Assembly (NCBI GenBank): GCA_937872385.1
Contig: CALMSO010000071.1
Span: forward strand, 33,034-97,033
Origin: an uncultured Saprospiraceae bacterium
GTDB lineage: Bacteria > Bacteroidota > Bacteroidia > Chitinophagales > Saprospiraceae
Length of the DNA stretch: 64,000 nt
Direction: 5' to 3'
Below the pieces are notes generated by a model that was not told where the DNA came from, ran no database searches, and worked only from the letters and a program-made list of their open reading frames with translations. Numbering within the stretch: position 1 is the first letter of the stretch; each line of letters begins with the position of its first letter. The translations under genes and the position numbers were made by a program. Shown here piece by piece: positions 1 to 9,578 of the stretch.

Positions 1-279
1 TCTTTGCGCTGCCTTGATGAGGCCGAGGTTGCCTTCATTGATCAGGTCGCTTAGCGAAAGCCCCTGATTTTGGTATTGCTTGGCAACGGATACGACGAAG
101 CGCAGGTTAGCTTTGGTCAGTTTTTCGAGCGCAATTTGGTCGCCTTGTTTGATACGCTTGGCCAGATCCACTTCTTCTTCTGGCGTCAGCAGATCCACTT
201 TACCAATTTCCTGCAAATACTTCTCTAATGATTGACTCTCACGATTCGTAATAGACTTAGTGATCTTGAGTTGTCTCAT
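1..279 (-). CDS. rpoD: RNA polymerase primary sigma factor RpoD, N-terminal fragment
   Basis: The reverse complement gives an uninterrupted 93-codon frame from the ATG at 277-279 to the window edge. It begins [15 protein letters not shown], followed by a region 1.2 segment ([16 protein letters not shown]) and the start of region 2 ([33 protein letters not shown]). This short N-terminus without a long region 1.1 is typical of the Bacteroidota housekeeping sigma factor, which directs RNA polymerase to TTTG/TAnnTTTG promoters. The rest of the gene, including regions 3 and 4, lies left of the window. Confidence in the family is high; only the N-terminal third is visible. Confidence 0.93.
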   Translation of the reverse strand, partial: MRQLKITKSITNRESQSLEKYLQEIGKVDLLTPEEEVDLAKRIKQGDQIALEKLTKANLRFVVSVAKQYQNQGLSLSDLINEGNLGLIKAAQR

Positions 280-782
280 GCACTTTAAATCGTTTAAATG
301 TTTACAATGGTGAAACAAACTTGTTCTGATAGAACAGACGGGCAGGATATGGAATGGTACTGCAAGTTCGGATGCGCATTTCGCTGCGTATTGCTTCGGT
401 GCCGATTAGTCATGCGTGTTTTCTCTTTCCTGTGTTTTATCAAGCCCTTGTGCCTTGGAATTCATAACAAGGCACAAAATTAAACCAAATATCCCTTTCT
501 GTCAAGTATAAATTGAATGTATATTCTATCCAGCATCTCTGCCAACAATATTAGACGTAAAATAGTTGACAGGGTCACAAGCGTAAAACTTGCAAAAGTC
601 ATTTTTTTCTTTTTTATTGCGTCGGTACTCTGTATGAAAACCGATTAGAAAGCGGTCGGGCTTTAATTTAGCCAAAATATGGATGTTGTTTATTAAGAAA
701 AGACGAATTTTTGCAGCTTTTTTTCAAAAATGCTTGTTGCCTTTTTCACCGAAAACAGAACTCAAACCAACAAAAAAATCGT
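280..782. other. Intergenic region between rpoD and the START-domain gene
   Basis: About 500 bases separate two divergent genes. One 61-codon frame (298-483) is present but has Cys/Phe-rich, family-less content and no support. The right third is AT-rich and probably holds the promoter of the downstream gene. No tRNA or strong hairpin was seen. Confidence 0.5.
685..713 (+). promoter_or_regulatory. Candidate Bacteroidota promoter of the START-like gene
   Basis: TTG at 685-687 and AATTTTTG at 706-713 resemble the -33 (TTTG) and -7 (TAnnTTTG) boxes with an 18-base gap; the first base of the -7 box deviates. A transcript starting near 720 would have a leader of about 60 bases before the ATG at 783. 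Pattern-based inference only. Confidence 0.3.
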
Positions 783-1163
783 ATGGAACGTGTTAAAATA
801 ACCCTGGAATTCCTATTCCGGGCTTCGCCCACTATTTTGTATCAGTTTCTGACTACGCCTTCCTGCCTCATTCGCTGGTTTTGCGATAAGGTGGATATTC
901 AAGGTGACACCTATGTGTTTGGATGGGACAAATATACCCAATTGGCCGAATTGGTGGACGATATCGAGGAGGAGCGCCTGCGTTTTCGGTGGGAAGATGC
1001 CGAAGACCCGGCCGAATACTTAGAGTTCAGGATTTCGCGCTCGCCAGTGACCGACGAAACCATTCTCGAAATCATTGATTTTTGTGATGCCGACGAAGTG
1101 GACGACCAGAAGCAGCTCTGGAAAACCCAGATTGAGCAATTGCGCAAAGAAACGGGCAGCTGA
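783..1163 (+). CDS. START-like domain protein
   Basis: A 126-residue cytosolic protein matching the small START-like (SRPBCC-fold) proteins conserved in Bacteroidota. These helix-grip proteins hold a hydrophobic ligand, but the ligand of this family is unknown to me. Visible features are the opening MERVKITLEFLFRASPTILY, a strand-rich acidic middle (YVFGWDKYTQLAELVDD, LRFRWED) and a C-terminal helix (LWKTQIEQLRKE). The frame is open upstream to 711, but that part reads as leader sequence, so the ATG at 783 was chosen. It diverges from rpoD. No catalytic residues are apparent. Confidence 0.8.
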   Translation: MERVKITLEFLFRASPTILYQFLTTPSCLIRWFCDKVDIQGDTYVFGWDKYTQLAELVDDIEEERLRFRWEDAEDPAEYLEFRISRSPVTDETILEIIDFCDADEVDDQKQLWKTQIEQLRKETGS

Positions 1164-1213
1164 GCCAATGGCCGCGCGCCCGTGCCCTGCTTATTTATTG
1201 TAGCAAATTAGAT

Positions 1214-1585
1214 TCAGGCATTCTCGATGAGCGCCCATACAATAAAGACAAGCCCAGCCAGCGCAAACAAACCACCCAAAAACCCCAGCAAGCCAGATAA
1301 GATACCAAGTGCAGAGATAATCCCCAGCCCGATACCAGCCGCCAGCAGCAGTAGCCCCAGCCGGAAGTTGCCATCGTTCAGCAGGTCAGGGGCTGCGGCC
1401 TTGTGCCAGCGTTTGTCCGCTTTTTTTTGTATTTTTTCGGCGCGTTTTTGCAGCCGTTTTTCCATTTGGGTTGGTTGGGGTTGTGCTATAGTCGTTTCAG
1501 CCGGAGTAGCCACTACCGCATGAGCCGGAGAAGGCAGCAGCAAAGTAAAACCACAAAGCAACATTACAATTGTAAGAACTTTCAT
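1214..1585 (-). CDS. Small secreted or membrane protein with a glycine-rich C-terminal hydrophobic region
   Basis: A 123-residue protein of no recognised family. The start at 1585 (MKVLTIVMLLCG) gives a clear signal peptide ending near AHA. A charged linker follows (KRLQKRAEKIQKKADKRWHK, probably helical), then two adjacent hydrophobic, glycine-rich segments (LGLLLLAAGIGLGIISALGIL and LLGFLGGLFALAGLVFIVWAL) that look like a membrane hairpin. Bacteroidota genomes hold many similar short proteins of unknown role. Upstream in-frame Met codons at 1597 and beyond read as repeat-derived sequence and were rejected. Its 5' side faces the 8-bp tandem repeat at 1681-1784. Confidence 0.6.
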   Translation of the reverse strand: MKVLTIVMLLCGFTLLLPSPAHAVVATPAETTIAQPQPTQMEKRLQKRAEKIQKKADKRWHKAAAPDLLNDGNFRLGLLLLAAGIGLGIISALGILSGLLGFLGGLFALAGLVFIVWALIENA

Positions 1586-1680
1586 AAACCATTCCATTTT
1601 TTTGGTGATTAATTGTTTTACGATAACAAGATGCAAAAAATTGGGAAACGCCCTTATTTCAACAGCCATTTTTTTAAACA

Positions 1681-1793
1681 CACCCACACACCCACACATC
1701 AACACATCAACACACCAACACACCAACACATCAACACATCAACACACCAACACATCAACACATCAACACATCAACACATCAACACATTCAACA
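1681..1793. repeat. 8-bp tandem repeat CAYCAACA, 13 intact units
   Basis: Thirteen consecutive 8-bp units run from 1681 to 1784: two CACCCACA, then eleven CATCAACA or CACCAACA. A 9-bp variant with one extra T (CATTCAACA) follows. Eight is not a multiple of three, so unit gain or loss would shift any frame read through it. It lies in the gap between divergent genes, 24 bases before the ATG of the TPR lipoprotein, and would fall in that gene's 5' leader. Confidence 0.95.
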
Positions 1794-1816
1794 CACCATC
1801 TAAAACCACAACCATC

Positions 1817-2779
1817 ATGCAAAAACCACTACTTTTCCTTTGCTTCATCGCACTGAGCCTCTGGCAATGCCAATCTTCCGATACACAAAATACAGCTACC
1901 GCAGCCGAACCCGAACCTGAAGCCTACGCACTTGACGGCAAGCCACTCTACCCGCCAGCCGATTCCGAGGCAGCCCTGCGCCGCAAGGATAGCCTGCTAA
2001 CCATCGCCCGCGACAACTTTGAGCAAAACCCTACAGCGCTTGACAACATCATCTGGCTTGGCCGACGCGTAGCTTATCTGAGCCGCTACCGCGAAGCCAT
2101 TGACATTTTCAGCGAAGGCATCCGGCAGCACCCCGATGCGCCCGAACTCTACCGCCACCGAGGGCATCGCTACCTCACACTGCGCCAGTTTGACCAAGCA
2201 ATTGTGGACTTTGAGCGCGCCGCCGAACTGGTACGCGGCCGCCCCATCAGCATCGAACCCGACGGCGTACCCAATGCGATCAACCAGCCTTTGTCCACCC
2301 TGCAATTCAACATCTGGTATCACTGGGCGCTGGCGTATTATCTGAAAGGCGATTTTGCGAAAGCAGCCGACATTTACGAGCGCTGTATGAATTATTCTAC
2401 TAATCCGGATTTGCTCACAGCTACCGCCGACTGGCTGTACATGACCTACCGCCGCCTCGGTGACACGGAAAAAGCGAACCAGGTGCTGGAAAAAATCAGT
2501 CCTGACCTCGAAATTGTAGAAAATACCTCGTATTTCAATCGCTTACTAATGTACAAAGGGCTAAAAGACCCTGCCGAACTGCTCAACCTCGATGCCCCCG
2601 CTACCGACCTCGACGCGCTGCTCAATGTCGTAACCCAAGGCTACGGCGTAGGCAACTGGTACTGGTACAATGGAAACACAGCCAAAGCTGAAGAAATCTT
2701 CCGCAAAGTAACCGCAACCGACTACTGGGCAGCTTTTGGCTACATTGCCGCCGAGGCAGATTTAACACGAATGCAGTAG
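1817..2779 (+). CDS. TPR-repeat lipoprotein
   Basis: A 320-residue protein with a lipoprotein signal (MQKPLLFLCFIALSLWQC, lipid-anchored Cys at 18), a low-complexity acidic linker, and tetratricopeptide repeats over about residues 60-230. Visible TPR signatures are AIDIFSEGIRQHPDAPELY, AIVDFERAAEL and WALAYYLKGDFAKAADIYERC. It is probably a periplasmic or outer-membrane adaptor for protein-protein contacts; the partner is unknown. The open frame extends upstream through the 8-bp repeat, but the ATG at 1817 begins the signal peptide. It precedes another TPR-containing envelope gene in the same direction by 168 bases. Confidence 0.82.
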   Translation: MQKPLLFLCFIALSLWQCQSSDTQNTATAAEPEPEAYALDGKPLYPPADSEAALRRKDSLLTIARDNFEQNPTALDNIIWLGRRVAYLSRYREAIDIFSEGIRQHPDAPELYRHRGHRYLTLRQFDQAIVDFERAAELVRGRPISIEPDGVPNAINQPLSTLQFNIWYHWALAYYLKGDFAKAADIYERCMNYSTNPDLLTATADWLYMTYRRLGDTEKANQVLEKISPDLEIVENTSYFNRLLMYKGLKDPAELLNLDAPATDLDALLNVVTQGYGVGNWYWYNGNTAKAEEIFRKVTATDYWAAFGYIAAEADLTRMQ

Positions 2780-2947
2780 AAAAAGTGCGGGCAATGCTGG
2801 CTTTTTTGCTCAAAAAGACATAGTTTTATCCACTGTTTGTAAAAGGATGAGACCCCGACCCAAGGCCTGTCATTGCCCACACCTGCACTGCCCACTGCCC
2901 ATTGTTGTCATTGGAACAAAGCATTGATCATTCCCAAAATCGAGGTC

Positions 2948-4918
2948 ATGTTGTATCGCCCGCTACTTATCTTCATTTTTCTGGCCAGCTACTTCTTGGT
3001 AAGTGGCCAAACTCCCCGTTTTTCCAAAACCTTTCAACAGGCCGAAGAAGCGCTACTCAATAAAAACCTGACCAAAGCCATCCGGCTGTACGAAAAGGTG
3101 CTCGACGAGCAACCCGGGCTGCACATTGCTCGACGCAACATCGGCATCTGCTATGAATTGATGAACGACTATGCCTCGGCTTTGCGCGCCTACGAAAAAG
3201 TGATTGAACAAAGCGAATTTTTTTCGCGAACGATTTACTTTCGTGCGGGATTAGCCAGCTACAAAACCGGCGATTATGAAAAAGCGCTTACTTATTACAG
3301 CAAATTTGAATTCTTGCTGGGCAGACCTTCCTATGATTTTGCCGACATTGCCGACAAGGAAGCCCAGGAAGAAGCCGACATGATCGCTCAATTGGACAAC
3401 AGCATCCGCGCTTGTTACATCTCTCGTGATTCGGTCACCTTTTTGAATGTGCAAGAAGTGCAAAATCTGGGGCCCAACATCAATTCCCGCGCCGACGAAT
3501 ATTTTCCTTTTGTATCCAATGACCAGAAACTGCTCTTTTTTACTGGCCGCCGCCACAATCGCGCCAATGAAAACCTCTATTATAGCCGCTTTCAGCAAGG
3601 CGCATGGACCGAAGGCCTCCCGCTCACCGGCAAGCAAAGCCGCACCGGGCACGAGGGCATGGCTACGGTAGTGCGCGATGGCAAAACCATGTATTTCACC
3701 GCCTGCGGGCGCGAAGGGGTGCTGGGTTCTTGTGATATTTGGCAGGCCAATGTGGAAGACACCGAAATCCGGTCGGTCAATACCTTGCAGGGAGCTGTTA
3801 ATTCTGAAAAATGGGAATCGCAGGCCGCGGTAAGTTGCGATGGTACCACCCTTTATTTTGCCAGCGACCGCGAGGGCGGCTATGGCGGCACCGACATCTG
3901 GATGAGCAAACGCAACCTCGACGGAAGCTGGAGTGAGCCAGTCAATCTTGGCCCCAATATCAATACGCCGGGCTACGAAGAATCGCCGTTTATTACCAAC
4001 GATGGGCAAACGCTGTATTTCTCCTCCGACGGGCATCCGGGCCTCGGCGACCAAGACATTTTCCTGAGCCGCATAGACAGTGAAGGCAACTGGAGCAAGC
4101 CGGTCAACCTGGGGCCGCCGGTCAACTCCGCGCACCGCGAACTGTGCTTTATCCTCGCCGCCGATGGCAAAACCGGTTATTTTGCTTCCGACCGCCCTGC
4201 GGGCTATGGCGGGCTTGATATTTACACCGTGCAGCTTGGCTCCGAGCTATTCAGCGAAGCGATTACCTTTGTCGAAGGGTTTGTTAAAGACACCATTCTG
4301 GATGTGCCTATGCCTGACATTATGGTACAAATAGCTGGCCGCGAACCCGTTAAAACCGACGAAAATGGCCGGTTTTTCCTCTGTATCCCGGCTTATGAAA
4401 TCATGGATATTTCGGTACAAAAAGACCTTTATCACCCTTATCAAAATGAATTTATCATCCCTTTCTGGGACAACAAACAGTTTTATACCATTGAAATTTG
4501 GATGGAACCCATCACCCGTCCGGTGCGCGATTTTACAGTCAAAACGCCTATAATAGACACTACCACCGTTGAAGTGCGCCGCCGGCCGCAACGCCGTGAT
4601 TATCTGCACACCATTTTTTTTGAATTTGACAAATCTACTATGACGCCGCTCGAATTAAACAATCTCGACGCCTTCTTACAGCAAATGAAAGGCAAAAACT
4701 TGCAGCGCGTAGAAATTATCGGTTTTTCCGATGACATTGGTACCGATGTGTACAATCTCAAACTGTCCGAAGAGCGCGCCAAACGTATTGCCCTGCACCT
4801 AATGGACAACGGGCTGCTTGTAGATCAAATTTACATCGAGGGCCGCGGCGAAATACGCGATGACAAACCCAAAAACCTCAATCGAAAAGTAGAAGTAAAG
4901 GTGAGTGCCCTCGAATAA
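2948..4918 (+). CDS. OmpA-family protein with TPR, beta-propeller and regulatory-like domain (PorE-like)
   Basis: A 656-residue envelope protein. After a signal peptide (residues 1-20, ending VSGQ) come TPR helices at about 25-140 (AIRLYEKVLDEQPG, ALRAYEKVIEQ). A WD40-like PD40 propeller follows at about 175-440, with repeated blades such as LYFASDREGGYGGTDIW and LYFSSDGHPGLGDQDIF. Next are a carboxypeptidase-regulatory-like domain at about 445-520 (VKTDENGRFF) and an OmpA C-terminal peptidoglycan-binding domain at about 540-656 (FFEFDKSTM, LSEERAKRI). This order matches PorE, the T9SS component that ties the machine to peptidoglycan. Bacteroidota encode several paralogues with the same layout, so the exact role is not certain. 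The ATG at 2948 starts the signal peptide. Confidence 0.82.
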   Translation: MLYRPLLIFIFLASYFLVSGQTPRFSKTFQQAEEALLNKNLTKAIRLYEKVLDEQPGLHIARRNIGICYELMNDYASALRAYEKVIEQSEFFSRTIYFRAGLASYKTGDYEKALTYYSKFEFLLGRPSYDFADIADKEAQEEADMIAQLDNSIRACYISRDSVTFLNVQEVQNLGPNINSRADEYFPFVSNDQKLLFFTGRRHNRANENLYYSRFQQGAWTEGLPLTGKQSRTGHEGMATVVRDGKTMYFTACGREGVLGSCDIWQANVEDTEIRSVNTLQGAVNSEKWESQAAVSCDGTTLYFASDREGGYGGTDIWMSKRNLDGSWSEPVNLGPNINTPGYEESPFITNDGQTLYFSSDGHPGLGDQDIFLSRIDSEGNWSKPVNLGPPVNSAHRELCFILAADGKTGYFASDRPAGYGGLDIYTVQLGSELFSEAITFVEGFVKDTILDVPMPDIMVQIAGREPVKTDENGRFFLCIPAYEIMDISVQKDLYHPYQNEFIIPFWDNKQFYTIEIWMEPITRPVRDFTVKTPIIDTTTVEVRRRPQRRDYLHTIFFEFDKSTMTPLELNNLDAFLQQMKGKNLQRVEIIGFSDDIGTDVYNLKLSEERAKRIALHLMDNGLLVDQIYIEGRGEIRDDKPKNLNRKVEVKVSALE

Positions 4919-5108
4919 AATTTACTTTCTGCCGTTTTGTCACCTCCGAGCAGGTCATCTGCCAGCCCTGCCCCATTTGGCTCGTTTTCTCTTACAAAAA
5001 TGACAGTTTGACCACAAAAAAGCCCCCAAGCGTGCTCTGGCACAGGCCTTGCTATATTCAAAACGTCAACATATACTTTTTAAAAGCCAACAAAATAAAA
5101 TCTATATC

Positions 5109-7013
5109 ATGGGTAAAATTATCGGAATAGATTTGGGAACGACCAACTCCTGTGTCGCAGTGATGGAAGGCAATGAACCAGTGGTGATTCCGAATGACGA
5201 AGGAAGAAGAACAACGCCGTCGGTAGTCGGTTTCATGGACAATGGCGAGCGCAAAATCGGTGACCCCGCCAAGCGCCAGGCTATCACCAACCCGACCCGA
5301 ACGGTCTTTTCTATCAAGCGTTTTATGGGGCGTCGCTTCAGTGAAGTGACAGGCGAAGCCGGGCGCGTACCTTACAAAGCAGGCAAAGGCGACAATGACA
5401 CCGTACGCGTGGACATTGACGGCCGCCAATACACCCCCCAGGAAATCTCTGCAATGGTATTGCAAAAAATGAAAAAAACGGCGGAAGATTTCCTCGGGCA
5501 GGAAGTGACGGAAGCAGTAGTGACCGTACCGGCTTATTTCAATGACTCGCAGCGCCAAGCTACCAAAGAAGCTGGCGAAATTGCAGGTTTGACCATTCGC
5601 AGAATCATCAACGAACCAACGGCAGCCGCTCTGGCGTATGGCCTCGACAAGCGCAACAAGGATATTACCATTGCTGTATTCGACCTCGGTGGCGGTACTT
5701 TCGACATTTCCATCCTCGAGCTGGGCGATGGCGTATTCGAGGTAAAATCTACCAACGGCGATACGCACCTCGGTGGCGACGATTTCGACCAAGTAATCAT
5801 TGATTGGTTAGCCGACGCATTCAAAGAGCAGGAAAACATGGACTTGCGCAAAGACCCCATGGCTCTCCAGCGTTTGAAAGATGCTGCTGAAAAAGCTAAA
5901 ATCGAGTTGTCGTCCTCCAGCGAAACGGAAGTGAACCTGCCGTACATCACCGCCAAAGACGGCGTACCCAAGCACTTAGTGATGAAACTCACCCGCGCCA
6001 AATTTGAACAATTGGCCGACCAGTTGGTGGCACGTACCTTAGAGCCTTGCCGGCTCGCTTTGAAAGATGCTGCGCTGAGCAAAGACGATATTGACGAGGT
6101 GATTCTCGTAGGTGGCTCTACACGCATCCCGAAGATACAGCAAGCGGTAGAAGAATTTTTTGGCAAAAAGCCGAACAAGGGTGTCAACCCCGACGAGGTG
6201 GTGGCTATTGGTGCAGCTATCCAAGGGGGCGTACTCAGCGGAGATGTACAAGATGTATTGCTGCTCGATGTCACGCCGCTTTCTATGGGCATTGAAACAA
6301 TGGGTAATATGTATGACGTTGTCATTGAGTCTAATACAACCATTCCGACCAAAAAGTCGAAGGTGTATTCAACCGCTTCTGACAATCAGCCCTCGGTAGA
6401 AATTCACATCCTGCAAGGCGAGCGCCCTATGGCCAAAGACAACCGCACCATCGGTCGCTTTATTCTCGACGGCATTCCACCAGCGCCGCGCGGCGTACCA
6501 CAAATCGAAGTGGTATTCGACATTGACGCCAACGGTATTCTGAATGTATCGGCCAAAGACAAGGGCACCGGCAAGGAGCAGAAAATTCGCATCGAAGCCT
6601 CCACGGGCTTATCGAAAGACGAAATCGAAAGAATGAAAGCCGAAGCTGCTGCCAATGCCGACAGCGACCGCGAGGCCCGCGAGCGCGCCGAAAAACTGAA
6701 CATGGCGGATACACTGGCATTCCAAACCGAAAAACAGTTGAAAGACTACGGCGACAAAATACCGGCCCACAAAAAGGAAGCCATCGAAACGGCGCTTAGC
6801 GACCTACGAGAAGCCCACAAATCGGAAGACCTCGACCGCATAGAACGGGCGACCGAAGCACTCAACAGCGCCTGGCAGGCAGCCAGCCAAGAAATGTACC
6901 AAGCTACTCAAGAGCAGGAAGCCAATGCCCCTGGCAACGGTGCGGCCACAGACGATAGCTCAGCCGCCGACGATGTAACCGATGTAGAATACGAAGAAGT
7001 GAATAACAAGTAA
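5109..7013 (+). CDS. dnaK: Molecular chaperone DnaK (Hsp70)
   Basis: A 634-residue Hsp70 of normal length. The ATPase domain (residues 1-about 385) starts [21 protein letters not shown] and has the phosphate loop [12 protein letters not shown] and the adenosine motif [14 protein letters not shown]. The substrate-binding domain follows ([14 protein letters not shown]), then a helical lid and an acidic tail ending VEYEEVNNK. It folds client proteins with DnaJ and GrpE; neither partner gene is adjacent. The frame is open upstream to 5049, but conservation begins at the ATG at 5109. A strong intrinsic terminator follows 26 bases after the stop, so it is probably a single-gene transcript. Confidence 0.98.
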   Translation: MGKIIGIDLGTTNSCVAVMEGNEPVVIPNDEGRRTTPSVVGFMDNGERKIGDPAKRQAITNPTRTVFSIKRFMGRRFSEVTGEAGRVPYKAGKGDNDTVRVDIDGRQYTPQEISAMVLQKMKKTAEDFLGQEVTEAVVTVPAYFNDSQRQATKEAGEIAGLTIRRIINEPTAAALAYGLDKRNKDITIAVFDLGGGTFDISILELGDGVFEVKSTNGDTHLGGDDFDQVIIDWLADAFKEQENMDLRKDPMALQRLKDAAEKAKIELSSSSETEVNLPYITAKDGVPKHLVMKLTRAKFEQLADQLVARTLEPCRLALKDAALSKDDIDEVILVGGSTRIPKIQQAVEEFFGKKPNKGVNPDEVVAIGAAIQGGVLSGDVQDVLLLDVTPLSMGIETMGNMYDVVIESNTTIPTKKSKVYSTASDNQPSVEIHILQGERPMAKDNRTIGRFILDGIPPAPRGVPQIEVVFDIDANGILNVSAKDKGTGKEQKIRIEASTGLSKDEIERMKAEAAANADSDREARERAEKLNMADTLAFQTEKQLKDYGDKIPAHKKEAIETALSDLREAHKSEDLDRIERATEALNSAWQAASQEMYQATQEQEANAPGNGAATDDSSAADDVTDVEYEEVNNK

Positions 7014-7038
7014 ATAAAGCGTTGATTATAATGCTGCG

Positions 7039-7076
7039 AAAAGCCTCCCGATATGATGTATTGGGGGGCTTTTTTT
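7039..7076 (+). terminator. Rho-independent terminator of dnaK
   Basis: AAAAGCCTCCC pairs with GGGGGGCTTTTTT across a 13-base loop, giving a GC-rich stem directly followed by a T-run. It starts 26 bases after the dnaK stop. Confidence 0.85.
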
Positions 7077-7088
7077 GTAATAAAGAAT

Positions 7089-7116
7089 CGTAAATCGTAA
7101 ATCGTAAATCGTAAAT
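7089..7116. repeat. Heptamer repeat, 4 units of CGTAAAT
   Basis: Four perfect 7-bp units, which read as GTAAATC when rotated, fit the consensus GYRAAYY shared by several other gaps in this window. It sits between the dnaK terminator and the next gene and has no coding content. Confidence 0.9.
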
Positions 7117-7224
7117 CGCACATGATATAAGCATTATAAAAGTTCGCCATTATTTACACATTACATCGGTGTTGCAACCCCAGGGCGCACTTTTTTGTTG
7201 TGTAAGCAAAAATACATCCAGGAT

Positions 7225-8205
7225 ATGGAAACTTTCGATTTGGTGATTATTGGCGGTGGGCCAACGGGGCTGAATTGCGCTATTTCAGCAGAAAAAGCAG
7301 GGCTAAGCTACGTAGTGTTAGAAAAAGGTGCGCTGGCAAATTCCATTTACCACTTTCCAGTAAATATGACCTTTTTTTCTACTTCGCGGCTACTCGAAAT
7401 CGGTGGCATTCCATTTATTTCACACAGTGATAAACCTACTCGACGCGAGGCTTTAGAGTATTATCGCCGCATCTGGCAAAGCTGGCATCTCAAGGTGCGC
7501 CTGTACGAAGAGGTATTGCAAATGCAAGCCACCGGAACGGGCTGGTATCATATTGAAACAGCAAAAGGACATTATAAAGCAGCAAAAGTAATTGTAGCGA
7601 CGGGTTTTTATGATACGCCGCGCCTGCTAAAAGTGCCAGGCGAATCATTACCAAAAGTAAAACATTATTATGATGATGCGCATATTTATGTAGGGCAGAA
7701 AATATTAGTCGTAGGTGCCGCCAATTCGGCTTGTGATGTAGCTTTAGAGACTTATTATAAAGGTGCGGAAGTAACAATGGCTATTCGTGAAAGCGAAATT
7801 TATCCGAAAGTAAAGTACTGGATTCGTCCGAATATTGAAAATCGGATTAAAGAAGGTAGCATCAAGGCGCATTTTAATACCGTAGTACGCGAAATTCGCC
7901 CGCAGGAAGTAGTACTGGAGGGGCCGGAGGGTTTATTTACTATTGAAAATAATTTTGTATTAGCCATGACGGGTTATCAGCCTAATTATGCGCTATTGGA
8001 GCGCCTCGGTATTGAAGTGCCCGCAGCGGAGCCGCGCATTCCGGTGTATAATGAAGAAACGCTGGAGACATCATTGCCGGGTGTGTATCTGGCGGGCGTG
8101 GTATGTGCCGGTATGCAAACCAACAAGTTATTTATCGAAAATACCCGCGATCATGGCGACCGTATTATAAAGGAAATACAAGCACAAAAAGCTATGGTGC
8201 ACTGA
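7225..8205 (+). CDS. ypdA: YpdA-family NAD(P)/FAD-dependent disulfide reductase
   Basis: A 326-residue flavoprotein. The N-terminal FAD-binding Rossmann motif is IIGGGPTGLNCAISAEKAG (residues 7-25), and a second nucleotide-binding motif (ILVVGAANSACDVALETYY) lies near 150-170. Length and the segment HFPVNMTFFSTS match YpdA, the reductase that recycles oxidised bacillithiol; no CxxC active site of the thioredoxin-reductase type is visible, as expected for YpdA. This implies the organism makes bacillithiol or a similar thiol (inference; no bsh genes here). The ATG at 7225 places the Rossmann motif correctly; the upstream frame is not conserved. Monocistronic context. Confidence 0.82.
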   Translation: METFDLVIIGGGPTGLNCAISAEKAGLSYVVLEKGALANSIYHFPVNMTFFSTSRLLEIGGIPFISHSDKPTRREALEYYRRIWQSWHLKVRLYEEVLQMQATGTGWYHIETAKGHYKAAKVIVATGFYDTPRLLKVPGESLPKVKHYYDDAHIYVGQKILVVGAANSACDVALETYYKGAEVTMAIRESEIYPKVKYWIRPNIENRIKEGSIKAHFNTVVREIRPQEVVLEGPEGLFTIENNFVLAMTGYQPNYALLERLGIEVPAAEPRIPVYNEETLETSLPGVYLAGVVCAGMQTNKLFIENTRDHGDRIIKEIQAQKAMVH

Positions 8206-8323
8206 TTTTTTTTATAATAAAGTGAATGATTGTTGTAATGTTGTTATTTGTTAATTGTTAGATGGGTAATTGTTTTCAGTAAAAAATACAAATTATTAAT
8301 TATCAGAACATAAAACCCTTTCC

Positions 8324-8351
8324 CATTAATCCTTAACCATTAACCATTATT
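8324..8351. repeat. Heptamer repeat CATTAAT/CCTTAAC/CATTAAC/CATTATT
   Basis: Four degenerate 7-bp units in the gap between convergent genes. They show the same 7-bp period as the other intergenic arrays but a different, AT-rich sequence. Confidence 0.7.
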
Positions 8352-8367
8352 TTACATTACAAAAACA

Positions 8368-8883
8368 TTATACTTTCCGGGGGCGTTTGAAAACCGGCAC
8401 GGTAGAGCAAGGCTCGCCGTACATAATGCTTTGTGCATAAGGTTGTAATTTGCGCGTAAGTGCTACATAAGCCGAGGCGGGCACCGGCCGGTTGCTACAG
8501 CCTTTAATGACGATGCGCTGCCCTTCGTACTGCGCGGCGTCCATGTCGGCGAGGGTTTTGGCGAAAGCCGCTGTGTAATAGGTATCGGCGTTGCCCTGAA
8601 AAATATCATTAGCGTAAGGCGCTGCGTAAGCCGTCACGAGCATATAAGCCCACACCGGAATAATGGCATCGGTAGAGCAATAGACTAACAGAATTTTATC
8701 CTGATACTGCTCCCAGTTGTGTTCCTTGAGTGCTGCACGAAAGTCTTTCTCCTTGAGAATCAGCTCCATAAAGAGATAATCTTTCAAATCAAAAACCACC
8801 ACCGCTGCTTTCGGGAAGAAATCTTCCAGATTCAGGGTGATCAAGCCGCTATTGGCTACCCGGTTGACTAATGTTTCTTCCAT
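8368..8883 (-). CDS. DUF2480 family protein
   Basis: A 171-residue soluble protein matching the DUF2480 family of Bacteroidota, whose function is unknown to me. Its opening (MEETLVNRVANSGLITLNLEDFFP) and the central block (IPVWAYMLVTAYAAPYA) are what I recognise. There is a conserved-looking cysteine segment near the C-terminus (IVIKGCSNRPVPASAY), which could bind a metal or cofactor (inference). It is transcribed away from scpB with a 53-base gap and the same direction, so scpB and this gene may be one transcript. Confidence 0.8.
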   Translation of the reverse strand: MEETLVNRVANSGLITLNLEDFFPKAAVVVFDLKDYLFMELILKEKDFRAALKEHNWEQYQDKILLVYCSTDAIIPVWAYMLVTAYAAPYANDIFQGNADTYYTAAFAKTLADMDAAQYEGQRIVIKGCSNRPVPASAYVALTRKLQPYAQSIMYGEPCSTVPVFKRPRKV

Positions 8884-8936
8884 ATTATATGGTGTATGGT
8901 GTAACAGTTTTATGCTGTAACGGTTTTGTGGTTTAT

Positions 8937-9515
8937 TTAGTTGGCTTCTTCTTCGATGGGTGCCTGTTCGCCGATTTCGCTGTCCGGTTCCTTGAAGTCC
9001 TTGGGCTGCGGCAGGTCTTTCAAGCTTTTCAAACCAAAATAATCCATGAATTTTTCTGAAGTACCGTACAGCAGGGGCCGCCCCGGTCCTTCACTTCTAC
9101 CTGTTATAATAACAAGTTCCTTTTCCAATAGTTTTTGCATAGCATAATCACAATTGACGCCGCGTATTTTTTCTACTTCCGAGCGAGCGAGGGGTTGCTT
9201 ATAGGCAATAATGGCGAGCGTTTCGAGTGCTGCCTGCGACAAGCGTTTTCGAGTAGTTTGCTTCAGATAGACCCCTACCGTGTTGTGATAGGCGGGTTTG
9301 GTCATGAGGCGGTAGCCCTCGTTGATTTCGGTCAGTTCAAAAGCAAAAGCTTCGTGTGCATAGCGCGCGCGCAATTGCTCGATGGCTGCCAGCAACTCTG
9401 GCTCCGGAAAACTGCTACCAAAGGCTTCTTCGAGACAACTTTGTATTTCGCCGAGGCGAATTGGCTCCGTAGCGCTGAAAATCAAACTTTCGATGTGTGG
9501 CAATAAAAAATCCAT
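8937..9515 (-). CDS. scpB: Segregation and condensation protein B
   Basis: A 192-residue ScpB, a kleisin-associated winged-helix protein that joins ScpA and SMC in the condensin-like complex for chromosome compaction and segregation. The typical opening is HIESLIFSATEPIRLGEIQ. The first winged helix is followed by the signature RKRLSQAALETLAIIAYKQPLARSEVEKIRGVN and the second wing (GRPLLYGTSEKFMDYFGL). An acidic tail ends EEEAN. The start is the ATG at 9513-9515; the longer frame to 9560 adds non-conserved residues. scpA and smc are not in the window. Confidence 0.95.
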   Translation of the reverse strand: MDFLLPHIESLIFSATEPIRLGEIQSCLEEAFGSSFPEPELLAAIEQLRARYAHEAFAFELTEINEGYRLMTKPAYHNTVGVYLKQTTRKRLSQAALETLAIIAYKQPLARSEVEKIRGVNCDYAMQKLLEKELVIITGRSEGPGRPLLYGTSEKFMDYFGLKSLKDLPQPKDFKEPDSEIGEQAPIEEEAN

Positions 9516-9578
9516 AGGGCAAAAGTACGCATTTTTGGCAATCGGCGCGCAACGCCGCAAAATAGTCTTGCACTATTC

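Noticed and set aside
298..483. 61-codon open frame upstream of the START-like gene
   Set aside because: Cys/Phe-rich sequence with no family pattern, lying in the intergenic gap; coding not supported.
3251..4135. 294-codon open frame antisense to the PorE-like gene
   Set aside because: It mirrors the codon pattern of the propeller repeats on the other strand and shows no family pattern of its own.
5058..5792. 244-codon open frame antisense to dnaK
   Set aside because: Shadow of dnaK; dnaK has strong family motifs throughout this range.
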